DNA of 64,000 nucleotides from Kondoa malvinella (GCA_039545315.1 BCIM01000016.1:1-64000), one strand, 5' to 3'; counted from the first letter of the stretch, positions 32,476 to 44,812 are shown. Notes: a model not told the origin generated them from the letters alone. Translations and numbers: made by a program.

Positions 32476-33991
32476 ATGAGTACAAGAGCCCGCAGTGCCA
32501 AGTCGCAAGGCAAGCAAAGGGCTATTGAACCTGCTCAGCCTGCACCGATTGCCAAAACAAAGGAAGTCGAAAAGCGAGTGACGAGAGGATCTACGCTGTT
32601 CAGCACGGGAGGAAACAGTGCTGCTTCGATTCCAATCGCAGAGCCAGGCGTGTCTCTTCGCAGCTGTCTCCAATACTACAACCTCATGAATTTCTCGCAG
32701 GCCCATCAAAGCAACAAATACAGCTTCGACCGTCTACGATACTGTTTTTTTCTACTGAGGGTACTGCACCTCAAAACTATGACCCTCCGTTCACCCTGAC
32801 GCAACGAGAAGAGAGTGCTCTAGAGCTGGCAGCAGAAACTATTGAAGTACCTCAATTTCGTATACTGGGTGAGAATGAGCTCTTGACTCGGGTCAGAAAG
32901 ACCAAAGGAGATGTGAGCTGTGTTTCACACTGTCTAAGGCTGTTCTGTGCTAACTTGAACTGATTTAGACAATGGACACTTCAGATGCTGCTTATGCTCG
33001 TCGGCATCGAGGGCCGGAAATACTGGAGAAGCGAGCAAAGAAGCAAGAGATTGAAAATCTTTCGCAAGAGAGTAACAAGCTGCGAGCTCTGCTCGATCGA
33101 GTGCGGCTGGGTGAAAATGTGGTCAACAACTTATGGACTCTTCTTCGCTCGAATGTTCAAATGCGACCTATCATTCTACCAGAAGGATGTTCAGCGGATG
33201 AAGAGCGCCAAGCGAAAGCGGCTGAGCTGGATAGGGTGAAGAGACTGTTGATGCGAGAAGCAGAAGATACACTCAGGCGGTACGACGATCTCCTACATCC
33301 CCGTCAAGCTTCTACTGGACCGCCCGCTACTAACACACCAGCGACTGCTCCAGTACCTATTCCAGACCGACTCAAGCGAAAGGAATCACCTCGTCCATCA
33401 GTCGAACCTCCTCTTCTGCCAACTTCCTTCAGACTCAAATTCACCAAAGACGCTCAAACAGGCATTTATAGCAACGCTTCAGACTCAAAACTCTCCAGTC
33501 GACCTTCTTCAGTCCAAGCTGATAAACCACTTCGCAAACGACAAAAGCTCACTATTACCGTACCATCTCGCGCAACGCGACCGCGTCGGTCTGCTACACT
33601 CAAGAAATCAGTCATAGATGCAGAAGACTCGGAAGGCGATCTCAGCTCTTCACTCTCACCCGTTAGTTCGCCAGAGAAACCTGCTCGCACACCAGATCAA
33701 AGTACTGCTACGTTACGCAGATCACCAAGGAAAAGCTCACCTCGTCCACCGTTACAACAAGATGAGGAGGAAGAATCCGAAGCTGAAATCGAACGAGCCC
33801 TCATTTCAGGTCTGCGGCCCGACCCGCCTGGTCCTCAGTTCAAGAACGCCTTGCCAGCCGCAGTGAAGAAGCAGTCGTCTTCGCCTAGACGAAGGTCGGC
33901 TCGGCATATTCTGGCGTTTGGCGTGACTCTGCCGGATCGATTAGAGGTTGAGAGGGAGTTCGAGCTGGATAGCGAGTTGAGGAAGAGGTGA
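32476..33991 (+). CDS. Predicted nuclear coiled-coil protein, unknown function
   Basis: Three exons (32476-32647, 32701-32912, 32969-33991) give 468 aa in consistent phase. The first intron needs a GC-AG border (donor GCGTGT at 32648); the usual GT alternative two bases later leads to a stop. The segment 'DAAYARRHRGPEILEKRAKK', followed by a leucine-rich helix, recalls small subunits of fungal chromatin complexes (SAS4- or PEHE-like), but the match is weak. The C-terminal half is Ser/Pro/Arg-rich with acidic patches ('DAEDSEGDLSSSLSP', 'EEEESEAEIERAL') and basic clusters ('KRQKLT', 'SPRRRSARH') suggesting a nuclear location. It follows the epoxide-hydrolase-like gene by 168 bp on the same strand. 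Confidence 0.65.
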
Positions 33992-34477
33992 AGGGGCCGG
34001 GTCAGTTTCTTAAATCGGGCCTGATTGTTTCTATCTGACTGCTTTGACGAAGACAGTCCACTAAAGTTTGCTTCATTCATCCCAGCTCCATGTCAAGGAA
34101 GGATGACCAGGGCATAGCGGGCTGTACAGCTGGAGTCTAATTGAGAGTGATGAAGGCACGGTGAGTGCTAGTCTAGTGCTAAGTAAGGCGATGTCTGAGT
34201 CCTCTAAGAATTTCTGGCGCGCACATGTACATCCTCTATCTACAAACCCTCACTCGCATTGCAGTACTTCAAATATACCACCTGTGCCCTCTCCTATTCC
34301 CATCAGCTCTGCATAATTATATGCGTCGCTTCGGCCCTATGATGCCGGGGGAGGCCATAGATCTGTTCATGCCGGCATGACTGACGCTTCCTGCAGATTG
34401 ACTAAGACTCTAGTTGCCCCTGTTTTGCTGCGCCCCATATTGCCGACAGCACCTTTGAAACACACTCTCGACATCCG
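33992..34477. other. Convergent intergenic region
   Basis: Lies between the stops of the nuclear coiled-coil gene and DPM3. No coding segment, repeat or RNA gene was recognised. It should hold both 3' UTRs. Confidence 0.5.
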
Positions 34478-34859
34478 TCATGTACTGATGCCCTTTGACT
34501 GTAGATACGCCTTTGCCTCTGTCACGTCCTATTGAACATGAGCAGTTGTCGCCAATAAGCGTAGCCCAGACGTACTTTCAGTACTTCATGATACGCTTCC
34601 GTGCAATCGCTGAATGTCAACACGCCCATCCCGAGGTCATACAGACAATAAGAGCCGAGCGTGACGAGACACCAGAAGGGTAGCTGCAGTCCAGCCTCAG
34701 CACCGGTATATGTGCCAGCTAGGGCAGACGCACTAATGGTAAGATTGCCCATTTCGTCTCGTCGCTCATCAACGGGACAGGCAGAATCTCTAGCAGCAGT
34801 AGTATGTACGAGGTGCAGGCTGTGCCGCCTATCAGTAGTAGCTTGGAGAGGCGCGTCAT
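34478..34859 (-). CDS. DPM3: Dolichol-phosphate mannosyltransferase subunit 3
   Basis: Small ER membrane protein that tethers the catalytic subunit Dpm1 to the membrane, for synthesis of dolichol-phosphate-mannose used in N-, O- and GPI-glycosylation. Three exons (34859-34734, 34683-34576, 34528-34478) with introns of 50 and 47 nt give 94 aa; the human protein has 92. Two membrane helices: 'LLLIGGTACTSYILLLLEIL' and 'LPFWCLVTLGSYCLYDLG'. The conserved 'GVLTFSDCTEAYHEVLK' is followed by the Dpm1-binding helix 'DVTEAKAYLQSKGIST'. The short exons make this gene easy to miss in automatic annotation. Confidence 0.9.
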
Positions 34860-35453
34860 ATGAAGGCTGGTGCGTAAGAACGAAAGTGCGAATGGCTACC
34901 TCAGGCCTCATTGATGGAGCGTGGCAGTGGTCAGACGTCTAATGACCAGCTCGAGATTATATTGGAAGGAAGCAGATGTAGAGCATACTAAGACATTAAG
35001 GTTACTGTACAGGAATCCCTCGCGCCGGCGCGCTACTGTCGTCAATCGCTCCGGAGTCTTCAGCTAGATTGAGATGGCAATCCTGTCAGGCTCGTAGATA
35101 CAGTCAAAATTGGGCAGGAAGCACTGACACTATTGAAGTTACCATGATTATTTTTGATCTCATCTCTTCCTCTTACAGATCTCGTTCTTCTGGTGTTGCA
35201 ACATCTGCCGACATGTATTTCAACCTTGATCATCCGCATTGCGACTACTTACACTGGACAAGTGACCAAACGAACTGTCGCAAAGGGAGCACGTGTACGG
35301 CTTTAGTCCTTGGTGAATTCATATGCCTTGTCAACTGCCGAATCATCAATCGCGCATCCTGTCTCAGTAGCAGGAAGACCTACATCTTTATTGCCTGTAA
35401 AACCGCAGCCAGATTTGGACCTCGAGCATGTGGGCACATCGCACAGGTACTTC
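34860..35453. other. Divergent/3' flank without recognised gene
   Basis: Lies upstream of DPM3 and downstream of the zinc-finger gene stop. Open frames of up to about 130 codons on the plus strand show no splice-consistent or recognisable product. The DPM3 promoter must be here. Confidence 0.4.
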
Positions 35454-37337
35454 TTAGATGTCTAGTAACCGATCGGTGACAAAGGATATGAGATGTATGC
35501 TTTCGGACGTTCGCCGAAGACTGACCGAAGCAGCTGCTAAGGCTGGGTCAGGATGGGCCGATTTTTTATGCTGTTTTAGCTGAGGTTTGGTTCTTTCAGT
35601 GAGATCGAGCTGGGAGCAAGCTGTCTCGACCTACGTCTCCGTCACGAGTGTAGCGCGCGTTGCACTTGTCACACCGCTTCTTCCTGTCGGTGTTTTCCTC
35701 ATCGTGCGCCAGCATATGCCGTTGCAACTGTAGGGCGACTCGGCGCTACAGCGATTACCTTTACGACGACAATGACCTACACCGGCTTTATAGGCGAAGG
35801 CGGGTTGTCGGCATTCAGGCACTGGACAGGTAAGCTGCTGATCACGGTGAAAATTCATATGGGCGATCGACTGAAGAACGCCTATTCAGCGCTAGGCTGG
35901 TCAGGAGATGCTCGCTTACATCGTCTTCGTGAGTAAGATGTGCAACACAGCCATCGTAAGGGCACGAAAACGGCTTTGCTTTGAATGTTGAGTTTTGATA
36001 TGTCTTGTCAACTGTTTGCTTGTGAGTTTTTCTTCATGGGCTGTAAGCTAGAGACTCACGTCTGAAGCCCTTGTGAACGTCTTCAAACACGTTTCACAAG
36101 TAGGGTTCTTCTGTCCCGATGCTGCACTTGTGTTGGTTAACTTATCACCTGGATTTGTAGTAGATGCGCCGGCAGCAGGTGGTGACCGAGAATCCTACGC
36201 ACATTCAAGATGAGCCCGAGTACAAAGTCGTGGAACGGAAAATGAGATCTCACCGAGTCCGCATTGTAAGCCTTGATGCCCCGGAAAAGCTGAGATTCTA
36301 CGTTGTACTGTGCAGCCAAGCACTACAATCAGTACACGAGTCAAGGTCATAGCAATTGTCTGCTTACCGGCAGCTCCTATGTCGATACGCCATAGAATCA
36401 GCATGTTGTGAAGGCTGCAGGCAACCACACACGTGCTGTCCAGTATGATAGCCATCCGGCTGCACAGATCTTGTCAGTCAGCAAGTGCTTGTACATATGC
36501 GAAAAGAGACCAACACCTGGATAAGGTCCATGTTGCGGGGCGCTGCTAGCAGAACCAGCGATGTGCGGAGGCTGCTGAGGCTGCTGTGGAGCATGCTAGG
36601 ATGGCAGAGACCGTGAGACGTATACTTTCGGTCGCCTCAGAAGACTGACCGAAGCACCTGCCACGGGCTGAGTCTACCATCGAGCACCTGGTGTCAATAT
36701 TACCTGAAAACATCGAGGGCGTGCGCACCTGGTGGAATTGACGAGGAGGAGCAGGAGGAGCTCCTAAATGCTCGCGGTGCTGCTCAAAGCGGGGACGATA
36801 TGAGACGCTCCGAGAAGGACTGTAGAGAGCTTACGATTGTATGCAGCGCAGGGTCAATGGTGTTTACGGGTGGGGAAGGAGTGGCCGAGTGACGAGCGGC
36901 CAAGTGGTCGAGTGCCTGTCGGATACAGGACGGACTCAGGCATCACAGCAAAGCAATATGTAAATGCTTACAAGTAGCCTCGGATCAATGAGGCGATCAT
37001 CAACCACCTTGTTTGGCTGAGGAGTATGATCGTACTGCTCAAGTCAGACAGTGTACATCTACATCATTCGAGCGAGAACGAACAGTAGCTTGTTGAGCTT
37101 GATGCTGTTGCGCCTGCTTTAATTATAATCAGAAAGGTCAGAAGAAAGCTTCCATTAGCCATCACTGACAGGATGGACGTCTGGAGGGCCGCCTTGCACA
37201 TGAGAGGGCGGAGGCGGTCCTGCATTATGCTAGAGCAAAAAACGAAAGGTCAGTCTTCCAGATGAATCAGGAGCGGGACCCTCACCTGTGGTCTCGCATA
37301 GCGAGGCGGATTGCGCCGAACTCCCGAGTCGCCAGTC
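35454..37337 (-). CDS. C2H2 zinc-finger protein with Gln/Pro-rich N-terminus, many micro-exons
   Basis: Probable DNA-binding regulator. It starts at ATG 37337 ('MTGDSGVRRNPPRYARPQ'). Low-complexity exons follow: 'GPPPPSHVQGGPPDVHP', 'QAQQHQAQQ', 'YDHTPQPNKVVDD', 'APPAPPRQFHQ', 'HAPQQPQQPPHIAGS'. C-terminal fingers: 'CETCLKTFTRASD' joined to 'LTRHIKTQHS' (C-x2-C-x12-H-x4-H), 'CPYDGCVAHLTHEDD' joined to 'SIAHMNFH' (C-x4-C-x12-H-x3-H), 'CPVPECRQPAFAYKAG' joined to 'LQRHMLAH', and a degenerate 'CDKCNARYTRDGD'. Fingers one and two lie in different frames of the same exon (about 35930-36000), so an extra splice event or alternative isoforms are needed. About a dozen exons; the stop is at 35454. The exact model is approximate. 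Confidence 0.65.
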
Positions 37338-37971
37338 ATGCTTGATGCTGGTCACGAGAGAAGGGATATGGATTCGTTGGGCCAGAAGGGGTATGGAATC
37401 GTTTGAGAAGAAGAGGAAGAGAGAGAAATTCGCCTTCGTGCAGTCTTCCGAGCGGCGGAACGGCGCAAACACAAAGGCTAAGCAATAGCCCTTCTCGTCA
37501 GCATGATACTGGTAGTACTTTGCAATGGAGTGGACGAGGCAGCTATATTGCGAGCTGGCTCTGCATTTGCTGATAGCAGGCGAAGAGACGATGAATTGCG
37601 AAAGGAGGCTATGCATAGAGTCTGACCGGACCTCCGAAGTGAATGAGAGGGAGGAAAGCAGGGCTATATAGCAATGGCCTTGACTGCGATAGGTCGGAGA
37701 GCTTCATTCGCCCGATGATGCGATGCATCTCGCCGTGAGCTTGAAGAGATCAAAATGAGACCAATATGCAAGACTTCTCTTTGCTGTTGAATAAATAGAT
37801 ACAGAACGACAAGAGCCGATTGAATGACCAAGCATCTGAGCAGCGCGAAAAGCGGCTGACAAAGAATCTTCCGAGCTTGGGCTGTGTTCTTCTTCCATCT
37901 GTACATGAACAATCGAGTTGACTGTCGCCTGCATCCGCCTACTCATCCTTCGTACATGCATCTTGCTCTCC
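37338..37971. other. Intergenic region
   Basis: Lies between the zinc-finger gene start and the 3' end of the mitochondrial-protein gene, both on the minus strand. No recognisable coding segment, repeat or RNA gene. The zinc-finger gene promoter should be in the first few hundred bases. Confidence 0.45.
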
Positions 37972-38724
37972 TCATGCACTCGCCCTTGCTGACGATTCCT
38001 TCGCTCCACCCGTCAAATTCACCACCTCATTCAACACGACCCTTCTCGCTCTGTTGCTCAGATGCGGGTTATTCCGAACCATCACTTCTGCCTGCCTCGC
38101 ATTCTCTGGTACTCTGATTTCCTCCTCCAACCTAGGCACGACCGTCCTTAACGCTATTTCCGGTCGAAGTGATGGTACAGTTGTATAAGAAGATGATTCT
38201 GTTCGACCTTCTGAATCAGCTTTGGTGTCTATAAGCTGTTTTGGGTTGACGAGCTTCTTTGCTGAGAAAGTAGTGACGGCCTCATTTCTAGGTGGACGAG
38301 AAGTCGACGTTCGAGCAGGTCGTTTGCTTGGTGTTCTCTTGCCTTTACCCGGTGCAGAAGGTCTAGGTGAACGAGGAGTTCTAGGTGTAGGAACATATTC
38401 AGGCGATAGAGGCATAGCGTCCAAATCGTCCATTTCGAATCCACTGGCATTCTCTTGCCTGGCCCTGAGCTTGTTGCCGATCCCAATGTTGCTGGGCTGG
38501 AACAACCTAGGCGTGCGAGCTTTTGGCTTGTTGCCGAACTGCGCTTGAGCTTGAGAAATTATAGAAGAGTAGTCAATGCCGTCAATGGTAATATTTTGGT
38601 CGTCTTTGGCTCTGCGAATATGTTCTGGTGCGCTACGTGGATGCGAAATGGGTTTCGGTGCGTCTGCCAGAGCAATGCGAGAGGTGTGAAGTGACCGGCG
38701 AGAGCAGATTCGCAGGGATTGCAT
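37972..38724 (-). CDS. Predicted mitochondrial protein, unknown function
   Basis: A single open exon of 250 aa from ATG 38724. The N-terminus 'MQSLRICSRRSLHTSRIALA' is a strong mitochondrial presequence (Arg/Ser/Leu-rich, no acid, R-x-S-L-H-T-S cleavage style). The middle is Pro/Arg/Ser-rich ('PRTPRSPRPSAPGKGKR'). The C-terminal 70 residues look folded and helical ('VVPRLEEEIRVPENARQAEV', 'LSNRARRVVLNEVVNLTGG'). Such a layout is common among fungal mitoribosomal or mitochondrial translation proteins, but no family was recognised. Divergent from the TPR-like gene, 221 bp away. The frame is open upstream to 38931, but the presequence supports the chosen start. Confidence 0.7.
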   Translation of the reverse strand: MQSLRICSRRSLHTSRIALADAPKPISHPRSAPEHIRRAKDDQNITIDGIDYSSIISQAQAQFGNKPKARTPRLFQPSNIGIGNKLRARQENASGFEMDDLDAMPLSPEYVPTPRTPRSPRPSAPGKGKRTPSKRPARTSTSRPPRNEAVTTFSAKKLVNPKQLIDTKADSEGRTESSSYTTVPSLRPEIALRTVVPRLEEEIRVPENARQAEVMVRNNPHLSNRARRVVLNEVVNLTGGAKESSARASA

Positions 38725-38945
38725 GGTATTTCTGATCGGGACAGTCAGTTTGCTCGAGTCGGAGGCTAAGTGTGTCTCACAGTGTGCTGGGATAGGGAGA
38801 TTTGAGCGAGATAGCAGGCTGAGAGAGAGAAAGAGTGTGAACGCGAATCTCAAATTTAGACATCCTTGGCTGTCGCGATAGACATCCGAGGGAAGCAACT
38901 TCACTTCAAATCTCTCATTTCCAGCGACCACTGCTTCTGCGCAGT

Positions 38946-41543
38946 ATGGCTACGACTGCAGATATACCAAACAGCAACGGCCTGCTCAAAGGCAATGAGC
39001 TAGAAGACGACAAGAGCGATACCGAGTTATTGGCAGATACCCAATCTGGCAATGGTCCAGCTGAAGGCACGTCGAATGCTGCTGAACCTACTGTGACTGC
39101 TGCAAAGAAGAAGAAGAAGTCGAAAAAGAAGAAAAAGAGTCCTGCTGCTGCTGCGACTCCGACTGAACCTGTACCTCCTCCGCAGAATCTGCTCAAGATC
39201 TCTCGAGCAAAGCATTGGAAATACATCTCTTCCTTTCACGGTCAATGGCTCAGCTTGCGTTAGTCTATTTGCACGGCGGAGCTATGCCCCTTTGATTTGA
39301 CGCACTATAATCAGCCTACGAACTATTGGAAACGCTCCTTCTCGTCAATGTAGGCCCTCAGCCCATGTCGTCGCAAAACAGCTCGCTCTACCCAGACGGC
39401 CCACCTATATCTCCGGACCGCTTCTCCCAAGTCTCAGCAGAAGAACGTAATCGTATTCCACCACCCATCGATTCAGCTGCTTTCCGCGGTGTAGTCGAGA
39501 TTCGCAAACTCGTAGAAGACGCTTCCGATCTCGCTGTTAGAGCTTCTTCTGGCCTATCTGCTGCAGCCTTGGGCGCGTTGAACGAGAATCCGTCAGCTTA
39601 TATGGGCGGTCCGGATCCAATGCTCAATCCAAGAGGCAACGCATTTAATAACGGTCGAAGTCAAACGATGAGCGCTACGAGACAATATCGACTTCGTGCA
39701 ATGGCTGTTAGCAAGTTGGCGAAAGCGTATAGGATAGATGAGATTGCGGCCAGTGTTGCAGTCATGCAGGGTGCTACTGCTTTGGATGATCTGCCGTCGA
39801 GGGTGCTCAGGCAGGATCCGGATAATGCGGACGCGCTCTATGTATATTTCTTCCACGAAAAGATCCCCTCTAGGTCAGTTTACTGTACTTTTGAAACGCT
39901 ATCCTAATACGTGAGCCATAGAACTCTAGCTAGATCAACAACCTCAGAACAGCTGGACGACCTCATAGCTTCTCACCCACAACATATCGAATTCTACCGC
40001 ACAAAGGGCGTAGTGCACGGATTCAGACAAGAATACGCCAAAGCGGTCGATTCATTCTCTTCTGCCATCCACGTCGCTCGTTCTCATCGAATCGTCTCGA
40101 AACATACGTCCACTCCACGCACAAAGAAGGGCAAGAAAAAGAAGAATGGCATGTCTACTCCACCAGAAGAAGAAGATGATCCCGATTCACCGAAAGATTC
40201 TTCTGTTCCTGCTAGGGAAGAAGCCTCATCTATCGGTCACGTACCAGGCGACGACCTAGAAAGACAATGCTACTTCTATCGCGGGATGATGTATTACCAC
40301 TGGGCATTCTGGTTACTTGAAGATGCCGTTCTGACAATCGAGAATGTGCCTCGACCGAATGGACTATGTAACGAATCTGGCGAAAGCACAATAGCGGCTG
40401 TTGGTGTTCCTATACCGCCTCATCAAGGATTATTAGGTCAAACGAGCAAAGACAAGATTCAAAAGTACGAAAATGCACTTGTCAACCCGGATTTCAAAGA
40501 GCAAGTCTTGGGGTTGTTCAGAAAAGCGATCAGGGATCATGAACGATTCTTGTCTTATTTCCCAGTCTGGGAAGCGCCTGCTGGTTCTGGGTGGGAGAAT
40601 GAGCATAAACTTCCACCTGCGCTGAGAGCCGATGATCGTTTGTTGAACCTCAAGGGAAGACGAGCGATTCAACAGCGCAGCTTGAATGGGAGGACGCGGC
40701 ATTGGGATGATAATAATCTATCGGTGCCGGAAGACGAAGAAGTCACGCTGTTGACCACTTATCATCCTCTTATGTGAGTGAGACTATTCATCATACCAAT
40801 CAAAGCTGATGATAAGCTCAGGGTCGAATCGCACTTCGCCTTGCTCACTTCATATCTGCTCACTGGCGAGCTCACCCATACTCTCAAGCGGCACTACCAG
40901 CTCGCTTCTATACTCAATAACCTAGAAGGCTTTCCCGTCTTCCTTCCAGCTAGAAGTCTTTGTCAATCCCAAGTAAGCTCGTTAGCGTTGGCTCAGAGCG
41001 TTGGCTGACCAGGATTTTAGTACTCCGAACTTCTCGAACAATTGGCTGCTACTTGGGGCAAGGAACGCGAAGCGCGAGGCGTTCAAATACCCCAAGGCAA
41101 AGAAGAAGATGTCGCAGCTCAAGGCGACTTACCTTCGCTGCATCATCTCGTGTCTTTCTTTTCCGCCAAACACGAAGAGAAGCTCACCAAACTCGCGGCT
41201 GATATGGAGACCAAAGAGTGAGTGCATGCCCTGGGTTCGCGAACGTTCTGATCGGTCGAACAGAGTCAAACCGTCCATGAAGAAACCGCTGCTGTTGGGA
41301 GATATTAAAAAGGCGAAAGAGCAATTCGCTTCCTTCAAGCACGATCTTCAGCCTCAGCCTGCCAGCATGTCTGCTCGGGCCGAAGTTGGTCTGGCTTGGA
41401 TGCAGTGCACTATATTGAAAGAGAAGGAAGACGAAGAACAAGCGCACAAAGAGCAGTCTCAAATTCAATCCATGTCTGGTTCCAGTAAAGCTGTAGATAA
41501 AGGTAAAGGCAAGGGTAAGATGGTAGCAGAGTGTTCCGCTTGA
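38946..41543 (+). CDS. Fungal protein with TPR-like helices and Lys-rich N-terminus, unknown function
   Basis: Exons run from ATG 38946 ('MATTADIPNSNGLL') through a Lys-rich block ('KKKKKSKKKKKSP'), a short exon ending 'YELLETLLLVN', and long exons containing 'AAFRGVVEIRKLVEDASDLA', 'RTKGVVHGFRQEYAKAVDSF' (TPR-like), 'CYFYRGMMYYHWAFWLLEDA' and 'HERFLSYFPVWEAPAG'. Splices at 39258/39315, 39873/39922 and near 40773, 40970 and 41218 agree in phase. It ends with another Lys/Gly-rich tail. The central helical repeats suggest a scaffold, and the basic tracts suggest nuclear or RNA contact. No specific family is assigned. Convergent with COG2 (79 bp). Confidence 0.75.
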
Positions 41544-41622
41544 CCTGTTGTACAAGGTCCTTGGTTGTACTTGATCGAATGCGATGTTCAGACCAGGCTT
41601 GAAGATAGCTTTCGAGCCAAAG

Positions 41623-44598
41623 CTACTTGGTTGTTCCATTTGCAACCGTCCGCAGCTCTAAGAGCTCCTTGCTCTGTTCTATGTCTATACCCAGCTCCTT
41701 TGCGTCCTGACACAGAGCCTTCACATCTATCTGCATCTGGACCTTCACCTTATCTTCGTCCGCTTGAGCCGTCTCTGCACTGACTTTGCTACCTCCGCCG
41801 AACAGGGAAAAGCCCTGTCTATTGCCTCGGATGCGCCGTATTGAATTATCGGCCTCCTTCATCTTTGCCAGGATTGTGGAGTATCTGCACAAGTCATACA
41901 GGGTCAGCATTGATTATGCAAGGTTGGTGCCAGCACGCACTTATTCGCTATCTCTTGCACTACTGACCGACTCCATTCTATCCTCAGCTCTTCTGAAATC
42001 AATTGGCCAGGTCCAGATAAGAATTCTTTGAGTGGTTTGAGGATGGCAGGGACGAAGTAACTTGGTGTCGCATTCGCGTTGTTGTACTTGTTATTTGCTT
42101 TGATCTGACTGACAGCGACGTGGACAGAGCGTAGCGGCTTCGCACAACTTGCAACGAGAATTTGCGTTACGCTATTCCGTAGAGCTGGCTGAGAATTCTT
42201 GAGTGAAGCCAAAGAAAACGATAATGTGGCTTCGGGTAGAACATCGGGTTCTGATAATTGATCTGCTTCTGTCTGCGGTAGATGCGGCGCGATTTCAGTC
42301 GAAAAGAGCTCTCGCATCATCACGTTGAAGCGGTCCATGTCGGCGATAAAGACGGTCGCCAGCCGCAGAGCTGCTTCATCTGACAGTTCTTCCGGTTTCG
42401 GTGTACCTGCTCTGCTAGAAGCGTTGGACTTTGACACCTGAAATCCTGGTCAATATTAGACGCGAGTGTTAGAAGGCGCACATACCTTTTCTTGTTCTGC
42501 TGCTGCTATGCCAGGATGTACGAGCGGCGCCATCGCTTCATCAGACCACAGTTTGAACCGATTGATGAGCTGTTGCAACCCGTGAGCCAAGCCAATCTTA
42601 TGAATCGGGTCATATGAAGCTCACTTGTAATGTTAACCGCCAAAATCGATGTGTGAGCTCTGGTATCAGCACATTCTTTTGCCAGCAGGTCCATATAGCT
42701 CGATGTATCGCTGCTGTCGCTGGTAGAAGAAAGGGTTGATCCTTGCCGAATTGAGGAGCTAAAGTCGTGTGTCAGACGCTGCGCATAGTCTGAAGCGATG
42801 ATACTCACTCTGGGCAGATCGCAATACTAGGCCATCTTCCAACCGACTGGCAATCTCCTTGAAGCGAAGTTGAAAATATACAGGTAGCTGCCATCGGCGA
42901 TTGAAGGCAACGAAAGAAGGATGTGCGCGTAAGCTGTTGAGCTGAGCAGTTGTCGGGCATAAAGCTTCAATGCGATCAATGAACGCAGCTGTAATCGCAT
43001 AGTTCTACAGGAACAGCTCAGCGGAAATAGACAAACGAGAGACAGTCAGACTTGCAGCTTGGAAGTAGTCCGGATTACCGGCAGCAAAGATAATGTGTCC
43101 CAGTTCGCCAGTCAGCCGATTTGCGACTTCGTCCCATACAACATTCGAAAGGACATGGAAGTTCTCATTTGTTGCATGTGTTGCACTATCGCCGTTGACC
43201 ATGATCCCTTTTGCCGAAAGATCGATAGTAGAGGAGAGTTGGCGGTCTGTCACATCGAGTAAGGTCGCGCAATCGTTCGAGACAAAATTCAAGATGCGAT
43301 TATATAGATTGAGTAGATTTTCATGTTGCGTCGTGATGGAAGATGCGTTCGATTCGGGAATAGTATTCGAGCCGAGTGAAGCTTCTGAATGCGTAAAGTA
43401 ATCACCCTCTTCTGCTATTGTCTGTGCTGCGGAGCCTGTCCTAGTATGCGTGGGATTGCTGAACGCAAACTTGGAGTCTGCAGCTAAAGGAGTCGGAGGT
43501 GGTGCCTTGCTGATTCCTGCTGTTTGTGTGAGGGTGTCTCGAGAGATGGTCTTGACCAGCCAGGGCCGGACGAGGTCTTTTCTTATTATGTCTTCAGCAG
43601 CTCGTATACGCCCGAGAGACTGGAACGTTTTGAGACATTCTACGAGTGCTTCTCGATGGGAATGTGACGCTTTTCGGGTAGCTTGGCTGGACGAATTTGG
43701 CGGATTGTTGTGGGAAAGCAGCGCTGTACTGAGAAGGATAGCCAGGTCGTGATGTAATGTTTCTGTGATGCGTTGTATTCGCTGTGATAAGCATCAGCTC
43801 CCCCACCGATATGACATTTTCGCGAAGCCCACCGGTTGTAAAGCGTTTATGTATTGTGAGCTTTGGGCCTTTTCGACAAGGTAGAGCATCTGATTGTATT
43901 CTGAAGCAATGCGCTCTATCTTTTGCGTTTCTGGCTGACGATGACGACCTTTACTTGTTGAATCGTTATTCTGGCTAGACCGCAACGACTTCATCGGACT
44001 ACTAGAAACATCCTCGGTTGACGTTATCAATAAGAGCGCTTCGACTTTGACTACAGAGTCGTGTACTGAAAGCAGCAGTCGAAGTGTGGCTTTCTGATTG
44101 CGCACAGCTATTTTCTCGGCCAGCTGTGATTCGATAGCTGCTTGGATCTCAACGAAAGCTGATTTGGCAGTCTACGTGAATACCAGAGCTTAGCATCATC
44201 ATCCCAGACAGCATGCATTAGCTCACGTCGACCTGTTGTTTGACATCTTCTATTGGCCGACGCATTCTCTCGAGCCGTTTCTCCGTCCCTCGTAGCCCGA
44301 TTCCAAGACCTATAAAGTCTTCATAGTCTCTGTTGATGACGCCAACGAGCTCTTGCCGCAGATTCGAAAGGTAAGAACGCAATTCTGTCCGAAGCTCGTC
44401 TAGCGGAGTATGGCGACGAGACAACAGGAAATCATTGGCAGAGAATTCAGACTGATCAGACTTGAGGAAAGTTTCGTGCGAGAGACCTTGAGGCAGCAAT
44501 CGAAAGTCGGTCAGGTCAGCGCCTTCTTCGTGTGTCTGAGTGCCAGGCAGCAGAAATGGATCATCTTGAATGCCATTAGTCGTCATCTGGCTGTGCAA
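41623..44598 (-). CDS. COG2: Conserved oligomeric Golgi complex subunit 2
   Basis: Lobe A subunit of the COG tethering complex, which captures retrograde vesicles that recycle Golgi glycosyltransferases. The N-terminal Cog2 domain is clear: 'LPQGLSHETFLKSDQSEF', 'FLLSRRHTPLDELRTELRSY', 'ELVGVINRDYEDFIGLG' and 'GTEKRLERMRRPIEDV'. Long helical segments follow over many exons; the C-terminal exons read 'LAKMKEADNSIRRIRGN' and end at 41623. Introns are short throughout. The start may be ATG 44598 or the in-frame ATG four codons later ('MTTNGIQDDPF'). Exon borders between about 42430 and 44220 were not all traced. Confidence 0.88.
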
Positions 44599-44812
44599 CA
44601 GTCGCGGGTATCGTTCATAGGCAGGGGTAACCCGTCAAGTCAGTGTATCATCCAGCAAACGAAGGTCGCTCAAAGGCAAGCCAAGATTTCCGCTTGCCCT
44701 TCTTTCGAACGCTACTACGCGTATGCAATGCATGTACAAGAAACGAAAGAGCGTCTACATAGCTATACAATTGCTCTCGTAGCTTTGGTACTTTGACTGG
44801 CCAGCAGCGCTC

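Noticed and set aside
39100..39160. Lys-rich tract as a possible simple-repeat insertion
   Set aside because: It lies in frame within a gene with consistent downstream splicing. Basic tracts are common in nuclear proteins here.
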